Part shown: positions 13,642-26,021 of the stretch, in pieces | How positions within the stretch are numbered: the first letter of the stretch is position 1 | Layout of the letters: every line of letters starts with the position of its first letter | Assembly (NCBI RefSeq): GCF_019649055.1 | Contig: NW_026570263.1 | Span: 186,001-250,000, forward strand | Origin: Paramacrobiotus metropolitanus | Lineage: Eukaryota; Tardigrada; Eutardigrada; Parachela; Macrobiotidae | Length of the DNA stretch: 64,000 nt | Direction: 5' to 3' | Notes under the pieces: generated by a model | What the model was told of the DNA's origin: nothing | Database searches by the model: none | What the model saw: only the letters and a program-made list of their open reading frames with translations | Made by a program: the position numbers and the translations under genes

Positions 13642-15120
13642 AACTTTGTCAAGTTCTCCTCCTCGTTCTTATTTCTGTGTTAGTCCCAATATTACAGTAA
13701 AAGGTACAAAAGTTTCGATACCGCTGTTTTTTGGTTTTATCAGTAATTGTGTGGCATTTTATTGATCAATTTGAACCGACCAAGCATACGAGTATCATAA
13801 TAATATTTTTATTTTTGATATTTTGAATATATGTGTATTTAGACAGTTATAATTACAAAATTTGTCAATATTGCATTTAATAAGCATTAAGTAGTAGAAA
13901 TTTTTTGCACTCTACGCTGAAGTGAAGGAGAACGTAAGAAGATTTTTGCTTTTTCTTGCGTACTACGAGCACGAGCACGTAGCAATGAAAAACGTTAATT
14001 AACTACCAAACATTAGACAATTTAGCTATTTTCGTATAACTTTTGTTATTTTTAGTTTGTCGTAATTAATTTAAATTTTATATTTCGCATAACAACCGTT
14101 GCAAGGGCGTAGTATTCTTGGTATATTTAAAAGTGGATCGATTAGTCAAGAGGCAACACGATGATTATAGCCGGGGATTGGGTTGGGCAGTGCATTATCG
14201 TGTCGCTGAATGGAGCATCGCGCCATCTGATGACTGGGTGGGATAACGTTGGACAGCGGGTCAGGCGAGCTGCACATTACGCTGATTACACCGGCATGGC
14301 TAAACGGCGCGGCATTCTCCATTTCAAGCATTTCTAGCTGATCAATGAATACACCATCTCGCGGGCAAACATTGGCCGGACACTGTACAGTGCGACAGTG
14401 CGCTGGCCGGAAACGGCCGGAAGCGGGCAGAAAGGAGAGAGAAGGCCGTTTCAAGAGCACGCGCAGAGTCTTGTCCAGAGGAGACGCAACTAGCCCAGTC
14501 AACAAGAGACGTATTTCCTTTGCAGCACGCTTCCGTTATGCGGCCTAATCGCCATTCTCCAACTGCACTCAGATAGCCACACACGCGCTTATCGTCCATG
14601 TTCCGCTCTTCTCAAAACATAACACATCCGTCCTTGTGAAAACTTATACTCAGACCAATAATCAACGGATAATATACAAGGCAGTCATACGATACGTTAA
14701 AGCGACAAAAATCCCTGGATTAAGAAAACGCAAAGGAACTTTACGATTCAAGATCGAGTACCCGAATTAAATTTACTTGTGATTAATTATTAATTATAAT
14801 ATAAATAAAACCTACAAAATAATAATTTTGCTGTAATGAAAATGCTGGGTGTTTTTTTCATGCAACAACGATCGCCATACAACGGCAAATTTTACCTATT
14901 TCAAAAATATTTCATTTCGTATTACTTAAAAAAGCAATTATTGCTCACCTTTGATTTATATCTGTGGATAAATTTCTGTACATACTTCATAAATTCCTTA
15001 ACAAATTGTTCTGTCAGTTTTCACTGGAAAAATTTAGTTCTGTCTTTTAATGTACAACAGATAACTGTAAGAACGTACAACGCGCAGATTATTGTGATAG
15101 CATCCGGATAAAGGAACGCT

Positions 15121-15144
15121 CTGCAGCCGCTGCACTACGAAAGT
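15121..15144 (-). repeat. Dispersed 20-bp motif, copy 3
   Basis: Inverted copy: GCAGCCGCTGCACTACGAAA on the + strand, one change from the consensus core (CCGCTGC for CCGTTGC). Confidence 0.7.
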
Positions 15145-17103
15145 TTCCAAAAATCATGACGCAGCAGCAGCATTCGTGTTGATGGTGGGACGGGCACAAC
15201 AATAAACTGCATGCAGAAATAGAATGCAGAAGGCGGTTAGTAGTTTTTACGTTGTTTTTTTTAATTTTCTGGTTACCACAGTCCACAGTAATGTACCAGT
15301 ATTGTTACACACACACGTTTGACAAATTAAAACTTTGAATAAAAATCGTTGTGCACGTTAAAAGAGTGGCAGTAATACAACGCGACAATTAGCCGGGAAT
15401 TTTAAACTGATTTCGCATATTGATCTGCATCTATTTCGGGTGCATTCTCCGCGGTCGAGTGGCCCGTAAGAAAATATTTGCTACAAGCCGCTACATATCG
15501 CATATCGCCCGGATCACCATCCGATCCGCCGCATCCAGCATTTATAACAAATTCAGAGTCCCACTGGCCCACTGCACTGTACACAGTGCGTTATACGCAT
15601 ACACATTAAGCAGCTCGCAACATTTCCCCGCTTATCACAACACCGTGAACAGCCCCAAAAAATGGCCACACGTCACATTAGAATGCTGATTAGCTCCGTC
15701 CGCCGACATCTACAGCGTCATCAGCGCCATCAATCGCGTGCCGCGTAAACTGGAGCGACAGTCAAAAATGCCAAATTACTCGTGATGGTCACCGATCAAC
15801 CTTGCTTAATTACTATCAAACAAATTAAACTGCCCCTGTGTGCGAACAGTTATGATTTTCGTTTTATTACAGCAATTATTTTTCACCGATAATTACAATG
15901 CGATTACCACTTCAACCAGCGATTTTGTCGTTTCACTACTGAGCACCGCTGCACGCCGGAATATTCACTAATTTGCAACGGCTTTTCGTTTGTGTTTGCG
16001 TTTTCGATATAACCGAAATTAGACCGACCATTATAAAGCAGTAACTGGAAATTCTTCCATTTCCCATACTTTTTTAGCCAGTTGAGAAACTTTTCCACTA
16101 AATTAAAGAGCGACTCTAGATCTGGTCAAACTTTAAAGACAGATTCCACTGTAAATAAACCGGTTTTGCAGTATATACTATAATATACTGTTGTTTATAA
16201 AAATCAATTATTCTTACTCGTATTGCACGTGACACGCTGTAACCTACAAGTTACGACGCGTATATTTTCATATGTAAAAAAAATAATTTTAGTGTTTTTC
16301 ATATTTTCGCTTTTTCTTATGGGTCCACGTCCAGTCAGTCAACTTTCGTGGCAATAGCAAATACTGAAAAATCAGCACAAATAAAAATAATTTCAAGACG
16401 CGCAAAATGCATAAGCCGGCAAAATGCAAATAATCATCAGAATTAAGTTACGCCGCCACTGTTTTTTTTCCTGGTGCTTAATGTCGCTAATGGGCAGTGG
16501 ATAACCTCGTCGTGAGGAGCGAGCCGGGCCGGGCCGCACAGCTATACAGCGGCACTTGAGCGGACAATTGCGTAATTGAGCCGGGCTCGCTCTCGGTATA
16601 GCGGCGCACTGCACAGGGCAATAGAGTGGCCCTGCCGACGGCAGTCAACCGCGACGGGCCCCGGCCACTTGAGGAGCACCTCCAAGGTCCCCTCTCCACG
16701 CTGACCGCCGTCGCCATCCATCGGCCAAATGCTACATGCACACTTTACGCAATCGCCGTATTAGCGTTTTTTCTTTTCTTAAACGCTGTGCGAATCCCGC
16801 ACGCCGTCCGACAACAGCACTCATCAGCGAATTTTAATTCCGCATTGCGCAATCCCAGAAATTCGCTTTCTTCGAGCCGTACATGCAGCGAGAAAGCCAT
16901 TCTTCAGTGCGTCGAGAAAAGCTCGGTATAATTATGTTCTGCCAAAATGTCTCTTTAATTTTTCAATACAAGTAAAAGACATATCTAACCGGGACAGAAA
17001 AAAATAGTGAGAGCCAAAAAGCAATTTCTTCATGGTTTCTACTCGAAATCTTTAATTAGTGCACGTTGCACGTAGAACAACGTATAGGATGGAATTCACC
17101 GTT

Positions 17104-17126
17104 TGCAGCCGTTGCACTACAAAAGT
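17104..17126 (-). repeat. Dispersed 20-bp motif, copy 4
   Basis: Inverted copy: GCAGCCGTTGCACTACAAAA on the + strand, one change from the consensus (ACTACAAAA for ACTACGAAA). Confidence 0.7.
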
Positions 17127-20100
17127 CAGTCACGGCATTCGTAGGTATTGGCCCGTTATATAAAGTTATTAAAAAAAAGAGTATTTTTAATATTGTTTTC
17201 TTCTTAAAATCCGTTAAGGCATTAAGTAATTCTAATTACTAACTAAACTTGGAAATATTTACTAGCTAGTTCTGGACGATTACAGCAGACTTTTAACTTA
17301 AAAAAACTAAAATTTAAATGCGGAAATGTAATTTAACGCAGCTAACTACCGACACGCTGATCGAAATTAGTTAGCCGTAAAAACACGGCATCCCACACTC
17401 CAATAGATTAACTGGGCGCGTCTTTACACGGATTTGTTTATACTTCCGGTTGGGCCACACTGTTTTACTGCAGTATCTCTCTCCCACACGCAAGACAATC
17501 GCCATGTTTAAACAAGCCCACCCCGGAGCCGCCACTTTCCCAGCAGCTGAAGGCAGTAGCCAGCCATTGGGGCGTCTTAACGGTGGTCTTACCGAAAATC
17601 TCTCGCCATTCCGCATCCACTTTGTAATCCGCCAAAGTAGTCCGCTGCAGCGCCGCCGGCGGCATAATGATCATCAAGATGCGCCGATACACTGCCTGAA
17701 TTATGGTGATTACAAGTGCCAGCTGTACTGTAACATCACGCTAGCAGACAACGCCGTCTCTTCACGTTCTACATGCTCGCCGAGCCTGATCTGACCCGGG
17801 GCCGCAACACACCAACACCAACATCAACAACACAATCAACCGCGACGTGCTGCGCAGTCTAATTATCTGGCAAATTTATGCCTCCCCCGCAAATATGTAT
17901 TCCATCACGAATTATTCTAGGGAAATATCGCAGACAGTAGTGGAGATATTTAGCGAATAAACGGGAGGATTTAATCCGTATGAAAATTGCAGTGCCCCAG
18001 CTGGCGCGACGGGGTCATTGGCGATACGAGAATGATGGATAATACACGGCCGATCGATTACGCGGATTGGGGATTTATGCTGAAGAAGAAAGAGGAAGTC
18101 GGGGCGCAGTCGACCGGCGGTCAGCGGTGACAGGCGTTGTTTTGAGAAACGAGTGTATTGAGCGGATATTGTATGCAGATTGCAGATATGCCGCACCATC
18201 TGGCGACTCTCACTAAAATCTGACTGCACGGCGCAGAATATCGCGATGCTGAGTGAAGTCAATGGAGACCCGGCTCATTGACCAGACACGTACGAGTGTG
18301 CGCGTACGAGTGCAGCACGCTGCCGGCGTACGAAAACGGCTTTACCGGCGGTGGTGGTTGGCTAGCGGCGAAGTTTAGTTTTTTCATCGCAGTTTGTATT
18401 AGAAACTTAAACAGTTTTAGGCCGTTTTCAAAACGCTTTCACACAAAGCTGCCTTGAAATGAAATAAAATTTCAAATTTGGAAACACGATTTTTTTTAAA
18501 AATTTACACCGCTTCAGATTTTCGAAGCCCCGTTTGATCCAGAAATGGTTTGATTTCAAGCTCGAAAATTAATGTGAAACGTTTGACATTGTGATTCGAC
18601 TCTAATCGGAGTAGATACTTGCAGTTATCGTAAAAACTGATTGTTAACGAAACTTGTTAACAAATTCGTTTGCCTTATTTTTCCAAATAAATGGAATTAA
18701 AAAATATGATTATTCTTGCCCCTTCCGTTTATCATTGCCATGGGCAGTCAACTGTGACCGGTATGATAGGGCCGTTGTTTACATGCTGGGCGGAGGCTAG
18801 CCGCATCTCCATACAAAAACGGTTATTTTGCCGGCAAAACGATTAACGCCGGCGTCACTCGGTAGAAATAACAACGTTAACCATGCTAACCCGCTCTCGA
18901 CTTCTCACCACATTGCTCAACGTTTTTCTATGTGTTGTGAGGGGGACTAATACCGTTATTATGCCAGCTTGACCAGCCGGCTTAATGGTGTCAAACACGC
19001 TGCAGCTGAAAACAGGCAGCTGAAAAATTAATCAGAATTCCATCCTGGTCAATGCGATTTTTTCTACGCAGGCGTCAAATTACGCTGTTCAATACAGCGT
19101 CCACTAGCACAACTGCACAACACCGAAAATTGTGTGGGTGGCTTTTGTCGCCGGGCGGAAGCGCTGGTGACAATTTTCATCAGCAACGTGTAAGCGCTGA
19201 ATTAGAGAACAATTTTATAACCCCGCAAAAACGAGTTCACCGGACTCGCATCCGACATGCGAGCGCTATCGGATTCTCTTCAGTTTTACCGCACGCGCAT
19301 CGTAAAACGCCTGATGCGGCGTTTTTTGGCACTTTTTCGCTAAAATAAAAGCCCCGGTAATGTGAAACCGCACTCCACCGTACGACCATAAAGTGGGTCG
19401 AATTAATCGGCGAAAAAGCTGCTTAACGCTCACTTGGATAGCGATGCGTTATTAATCAGCGGGAAAACTCGCATGGTGTCAAACAGCAGTTTAATCAGTT
19501 TAAAATGTCCGTGTGGTTATGAACTGTACTGTATGTAGGTCAGGGAATAGAAGACCGAGACACGCCAACCGGCAATATTTTCCCGTTTTGACGGCGTTTA
19601 TATAACCAAGTACTGAGTGGATGGGGCAGTCGTAAAAACGCCGGTTTTTACGGTGTAGTTTGCGCGGCGAAATGACCACGCGGTGGAGTCTATCTCCCGT
19701 ATCGATTTCCGCGTGATTATGGGTCAGTTTGTGCATCGGATCGATCAGCACGATCCCTGATGCAATCACGGTAAATGCGTATTGCGGACGACTGCTTGAC
19801 CGGCGAAAATGGACGCTAAATTGTCGGTGGAGTTTTGTTGCGTGGAGAGAATAGTGATATCGGTCAGTTTGGGTTTTGCGGGTGCCTAATCAACCGGCGA
19901 ACTTGACCCCCGCAGGCGGGAGGTTAAGTACTCACTAAGTAATTATTTCACGAACTAAATTGATTAGCAACTAAATGTACAAAAAAAATTTATTCTGTCC
20001 TTGTTTTAATTACGACAAGTAGAGACTTTAATAAATCTTGTCTGCAAATTACTTATACACAGTATAACTTTCGGAATGGAGAACAATGAAATTTTGTTAA

Positions 20101-20244
20101 AAGGTAGTGCCTCTAAAAATTCAATACAAAACGGAATCACTGGACAAAAATATTGGAAAACTATTTTAATAAGCAGATCGTTCTGTGAATCAGAATTATA
20201 GAACCTCCCATGTCATGAAATTGGCAGCGATGCCAGCTGCAGAA

Positions 20245-20267
20245 TTGCAGCCGTTGCACTACGAAAG
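20245..20267 (-). repeat. Dispersed 20-bp motif, copy 5
   Basis: Inverted copy: GCAGCCGTTGCACTACGAAA on the + strand, an exact match to the consensus. Confidence 0.7.
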
Positions 20268-21180
20268 CTGGACATAAGCATCATTGACATGGAAAGTAGG
20301 CAACGCCTCAACGGCAGCTAATTTGTTCGATAAATTAATTAAATTAGCTGCTAGAAAAACAACAATAATAATAGGAAAAAAAATTTTAACGCTCTAAAAT
20401 AATTTTAAAATTATGAAACGCATCCAGGAGAAAGATCCTTCTGAATAAAACCACATCGAAAAATTTCAAAGGCGAAATTAAAAGCACGGAGGAAAGGAAA
20501 TGTCCTCCATTATTTCACGCGTCATTTACTTGGCGAACAAAGCATGCCAAAAAACTCCAGCCGAGAAAAATGGATGGGCGCATTAATTCGGCTGCGAATG
20601 TAATCTATGTAGGCCAGCGGGGTTAAATGGGCCCGCAAGTGGCGTGATTCTTCCGGTCGGGCATTGCCGGTCTGCCCATTAAATTCCCACACTTGATTGC
20701 GCTCTCCCGCACCGCCGCGAACCGGCCGTCTCAAGTGACCAATAAGGATTAGGCCAATCGCGTCAATGAGGCGAAAAACTCGACAATGCCACAATTATAT
20801 ACATAGATATTCAAAAGTGTGTCAGTGCGCACAACGTATACGCACATATGCCACACGTGCCGGAACTGGATCCCGCGCGAATGTTGGTGTGTACACAGCG
20901 CAGCAGCTGATGGAAGAACATGAGTCGCTGTCTTGACACACATCTCGCGCTGTTGTGCTGAGTGACAGCGTCAGCGGACAAAGAAACAGCGGATTACACG
21001 GCGCTGTGCAAACACACAGCGTGTCAAGCCGCAGAATCCGTTACGGCTGCGGCCGACGGGCGGCTGCATATTACACACCGGGATTTCTTTCAAATTTGCC
21101 GGTTTCCAAGTGACTCGCTAATTAAAATGTTCGAAACTTTGGAACCGAAAACCGAAGGCGCATTAAAAAGGCTTCCCGAC

Positions 21181-22360
21181 AAGCCGCCACCTTAGGCGGT
21201 TGCAGAAACGGCAGCGCACAGCATTCTTCGTAAACGCTTTAGTAAAAAAAATTGTTTTTATTTCTGTGGCTTTAAAATATTATTACCTAGTGCTTTCGAA
21301 ATTCAAAATGTTTTATTAAATTGAGAAAATTCGAAGATCAATGAAAACGCATTTCTAACAAGCTGCCACCTTGGGCGGTTGCTATGCAGTAGCGCATAAC
21401 TTTGTTCGTAAATCTTTAATAATTCATAACAGTTAAAAATCCCTTCTCCAAGATGTTATTACCTTTTAAAAATATTATTAATGACTCAGATCCAAAAAAT
21501 TTATTTAGTTGACTGTACCTTGTCGTTGGATACATCCGCCACACATCTCAACAATGCCGCTATTACGCAGCGCGCCCCGGAAGTTCCCCAGTGACACATA
21601 GAGAGAATTGCGGTACATTTTCACATCAACACATATCACTGCTTGCAAAACATGCGGAGAAATTGCTATTAAGAAATCAGCATGTAAAAAATTCAGAACG
21701 AATGCTTTGGAAAATTTCATGACCAGATTGCCGGAACCATAACAAACCAGTGTTGTGTTGGGCTATCGCGAGAATCGAGTGCTAATCATAAGACAAGAAA
21801 ATGCGCAGTTTGTGCTGATGCCGGGCATAATTCGGCGGTGAGCTGGATTCCACTGTCAATACCATCTCAAGTGGACCTTGTGCAACAGCGTTTGCTTAAG
21901 AATGGCAACACTTGCAGTTTTTTATTAAACAACATTGCCTTTATCTGTTTATGCCAAAAATTCGATTATTTTGCGGAACGGATTATGCAAAACAATGAAT
22001 ATGCTTATTGGTGAATTTGTTTTTCTTATCTTATTTACTTTTTTATTTTTTTCTTGTATTTTTTTTATATTTTATTCTAACGTAAAATGATTTTATTGTA
22101 ATTATGATCTTCTTATTTTATTTTTTTCTATTTTATTCTTATCTAAAACTAATTTTACTGAAATACGCATAAAATAGCAATACAAATATTTTCTAAATAT
22201 CGTTTTCTGATTTTTTTAAAATAATTTTTAATATCGTCGGCAACTTATTTATATGTAAAAATAAATTTATTAAAATGCGCGGGAAGTTTCTTAATTATCT
22301 AAACATTTTTTGCCAGGTAGCTGCCACGGTGGGCGGTGCAATATGAAACAGCGCGTTGCC
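21181..22360 (+). repeat. Three-copy ~60-bp GC-rich module
   Basis: Copies at 21181-21245, 21360-21420 and 22319-22360 each begin with (A)GC(C/T)GCCAC(C/G)(T/G)T(A/G)GGCGGT and continue with an AGCGC block. The first two also share TTCGTAAA and CTTTA further on. The opening block can fold as a short hairpin (GCCGCC with GGCGGT). The copies are separated by AT-rich DNA and show no coding character. Confidence 0.6.
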
Positions 22361-22399
22361 GGGTGAACTGGTTTCGGCCGCAGTCGGTTGTATCATCTC

Positions 22400-25075
22400 A
22401 CGATTTTAAATCCTATAATTATATCGGTCTAGATTTTTCGCTTAATAATTGGGTGGATTTACAGAGATTTTTCGCTGTCGCCGGCTGAACAGCGCAGTGG
22501 GCAGGTATGGTATCATTTCCAGTGCGATTAAAATTCCTCAGCCTACGCGTAATAAATTACCGGTTAACGCTGACCAGTTCAACCGATAATTTAACCACAC
22601 CACTCAAAATGTCAAGAGCACTTGCAATCCTCCACCGCGCAACCGTGCCACGCGGTATCGAAATCGAGCAGCGGAAAAGTTATTATTAAATCGCCATATA
22701 ACCGACCGCGACACAATTAAAAATGGACAACGGTTGTTCGAGCGCGCGACGGAATCGGCGTTCGGCCGCTATAAAAAAAAATTCCATTGGGAAATTTGAT
22801 TTTTAATTGGAACCCCGCAACGAAAAAAAAACGGTGTAAAGAAAAGAAAACTATGAATACCGAAAATCAATTGCAAAATTATCATGTACATTTTATAATA
22901 AAATACATATATTATTTTACTGAAACCTGCATAATAATTTTAAATAAAATAAAATGCTAGAAAAAATAATAATTAATTTTTAAATGTATTAAATTTATAT
23001 ATACGAGTATTTTTTAATTGCGCTAATGTTTTCTAATTTTTCCTGATTTGTCTATTATCATTTGACGAGATGATGGTGATTAATAATATAGCCCATCATG
23101 CATGGAGAATTTTTCCGATAAGAATCGCAAACATTAGCCTTTTCAGCTGCTCAATGAATGCGGAATCCATCATTCTATCCATTCCGGTGTGATTGCGCTG
23201 CGTGGTCGGCTCATTCGCCCGCCCGCGCCGTCATTGATCACGCATCCCTGACAAAGTGCTTCTGTTTCACTCTGCTCTGTAGTCTGTTCTCTGTACTCGC
23301 TCTCCCGTCGTCCGACGGAGCCAGACACTGGCCTCAACTGACCGTGCCGACAGGTTGCAGCGGACAGATTCTTTCACCGGAAAACCGGGCGGACGGTGAT
23401 TAAGGCATTCCGCCTCCTAATTACCGCAGCGGAGAGCTGACTGCTTTGAATTATATACGTTTAATCTTATTTACCCATCAAATGGGCATTCAAATTTTGC
23501 CGGTTTTGTATTACAGGAATTTTACAACAATTTCCGCGGAAGCTAACGTAAAAATATTTTTTTTAAAAGCGCGGAAAATTTTATAAGGATTTTTGGAGAA
23601 GCTAGTACAAAAAAATAAATATTATTAAAATACGCGGGAAATTCTAGAACAATTTCTGCGGAAACTAACTCAGAAACAATTTTGTGAAATTTCAAAAAGA
23701 GTTTTGCGGAAGCTCTTGTTCAAAAGATTTTGTTGAAATACAATTTAAGGTTTGTTCAATAAGGAAGTACTGTACATTGTTAAAATATTTAGCCTAACGT
23801 TGTTTACTACACAAACACTACAGCAAAAAAATCTGAACAAGGAAATTCATTGTGGTTAAGAGAAGCAGTTAAAGAAAAGCGGAGCAGCGGCCAATTTGGT
23901 ACTTAGTGAACCGTTTGCAATTGCCGCCAAGTACCTCGTACTAACCCGCACAAACACCGTAAATCCACATTGGCCGGCATTTATGCACGCATCGCCGTTT
24001 TCGTTTCACTCTGGTTTTCCGCGATGGAGTGAGAGATTTAAGAGCAATTTCAATTTCTCTCGGCAATCTGACAGGCTACCCAACGTGTAGAGCGACGGGG
24101 ATGAATGGTGTTATATTGTGCCAAGAGACAAGTTTATAAGCTCATCATCGACGACGCTGAACAAGATGCGCTTTTTTATATGTACTCGTATATCGGCATG
24201 CCGATTAATTTCTTAACGGGGACAAACCAGTATATTAACAACATGCACCGCTGACGCAATCTATGCATCATCGCCGCGCCGGCTTCCCATTAATCACACT
24301 TTACGAGGCTCCAAGACAACAGTATTAAGAATTTGCAATTCAATACCGCTTACCGGCGTGCAACGCTGGATTAATCGAATTTCAGATAAAACACGTTAAA
24401 CAAGTGTTTTTTTTTGCAACAGTACAGCAAACAAATCCCCAATATTAATAGCTAATTTCCCATAATACAAACTGGTGCAAAAAATACTGAAGCGACAAGA
24501 AAAATCGCTATATTTTATTTCTAGGAATGCGCCGCAAATTCAGCCGGAATTCTTGTTCCACAGACATTTGGTCAATTTTTGCACTGTTTTTGTCAGATAA
24601 ATACGACGCCGTTTAACAATTATTACGTACTATTCGGCTGTTAAATCTTTTGTCGTTTTTACCACGGTGTTATTTTGGTCAACCATATTCAGCATTAAAT
24701 TGTCTTTTAACTGTTACGACTGCGACCCAATAAAGCCATCAACTTAACGGCTGTCTTACCTAATTTCCTTTTTCCTCCGATAACCAGCACGTTACGCTAC
24801 GCTAATTATGATTAAACGCGCGATAAAAACGCCAATCCCCATAAAACGATAATAATCCATAAAAACGTGGGGTAAATAAACGGCAATGATCGGTGTGTGC
24901 GGACACGGTAAGGAATTATACGGCAGCCGTTCTACCGGTCGATCTAGACTGATGATCAGATTCGGATGGAGAGCAACGGTGAAAGATGCAGAACGGTGTA
25001 TTCAACAGATGGCTGACAGTTGGATTTTCCGGTTTGCTGCATTCCGCGACAGTGTTGCAGCTGAATGAGAACAGG
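22400..25075. other. Non-coding flank outside the repeats
   Basis: No gene was recognised. AT-rich sequence alternates with balanced sequence. The open frame at 23158-23403 begins at an ATG and has a hydrophobic middle, but it shows no splice context or similarity and I do not call it. Confidence 0.35.
23515..23755 (+). repeat. Degenerate tandem repeat, about 55-63 bp unit
   Basis: Four imperfect units follow each other. Each has a TTTT(A)GNAACAATTT-like start, then CGGAAGCTA, then an A/T run, then TTAAAATACGCGG or a variant. A related piece at about 22255-22295 (TTATTAAAATGCGCGGGAAG) suggests that the unit is dispersed as well as tandem. Confidence 0.55.
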
Positions 25076-25490
25076 TAGCCGGTTGAGACAATTCAGTCAT
25101 CAGTGGAACGAATATACCGGGGGTTGTACGTACGTATGAGTGACCAGTACAGCGCAGTGTATGGTAGCCGGTTGAAACAATGCGGTAGAGCGGATATACC
25201 GAGAGTTGTACGTACGAACGAGTGACCAGCGCAGTGCCGTGTATTGTAGCCGGTTAAGACAATAACTCAGTCATCAGTAGAGCGGATATACCGGGAGTTG
25301 CACTTGTACGTACGTGACTGACCAGTGCACACGTATACCCAGCAAAACGGCTTTTTAATCTGAAAGACTGAAAGCCGGTTGAGACAATGCAGTCATCAGT
25401 GGAACGGATATGCCGATATGCAGGAGTTGTACGTACGCACGTGGCTGACCAGTGCACACGTATGACCAGCACCGGCTATAGCGGATCTAA
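25076..25490 (+). repeat. Four-unit minisatellite with GTACGTAC cores
   Basis: Four units start at about 25076, 25165, 25247 and 25372. Each runs GTAGCCGGTTGAGACAAT, then CAGTCATCAGTGGAACGGAT (part missing in unit 2), ATACCGGGAGTTG, a TACGTACG core and TGACCAG. Unit lengths vary from about 82 to 125 bp through insertions, so it has not been homogenised recently. It ends about 530 bp before the dehydrogenase start codon. Confidence 0.8.
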
Positions 25491-26021
25491 ATCTGGTTGG
25501 TCCACTTTGGTCGTGATTTACCGTTGAACACACAGCGCGCATCGGAATCCAGCACAGTGCACAAAATGTCATGCTGATGACTACCAAACAGCTGATTAAT
25601 CGCCAACCGATGCACCGGTAATGCCCGCTGACAAACGCTTGTATTAACCGTGTGCGGTGCTTCGTTTAACTGCATTTACACGCTGCTAATTAAATCAAGT
25701 AGTGTTTTTTGATTGAATAGATGCGTTGTGAAGTATGCGATGCATATTCAATTACAGAGATCGAAGTCTGACATCGATCGCTTCATTAACACGTAGCGCT
25801 ACGGCAACCGCCGTCGGGTGGCGGGATCAGCGTTGCAAGCGGCGCACGTGCGCGTTATCGCTGAATGCCGGTCGGTGTCGATTAACCGGTCCATATGCAG
25901 CTTGTGTAAGATAAGTCGTTCCTTTCTGGCTACTGTGATGACTGCCTTCTGCACATGCTATCCAAGTGCTGCAGAATTTTAGTTGCCTGCTGCAGCACAT
26001 GTTTACAGGATCTCGTTCGCC

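Larger units (their letters stand above)
10346..21180. other. Gene-poor stretch with GC-rich islands in AT-rich DNA
   Basis: I found no supportable gene. GC-rich islands at about 12.95-13.31, 14.16-14.60, 16.48-16.90, 17.4-17.8 and 20.55-20.96 kb stand out from AT-rich surroundings. The islands near 13.24 and 16.57 kb share a paired homeodomain-like core (AATTG..TAATTG in either orientation), and CACTTGA/TCAAGTG sites recur at 16.55, 16.67, 20.69 and 20.73 kb. This suggests distal regulatory DNA, which is inference. The longest open frames (about 120 codons) lack splice context or similarity. Confidence 0.35.

Noticed and set aside
14146-14600. Overlapping frames of 60-120 codons in a GC-rich island
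   Set aside because: Open on several frames at once, Ser/Arg/Pro-rich as GC-rich DNA gives, with no motif or paired splice sites.
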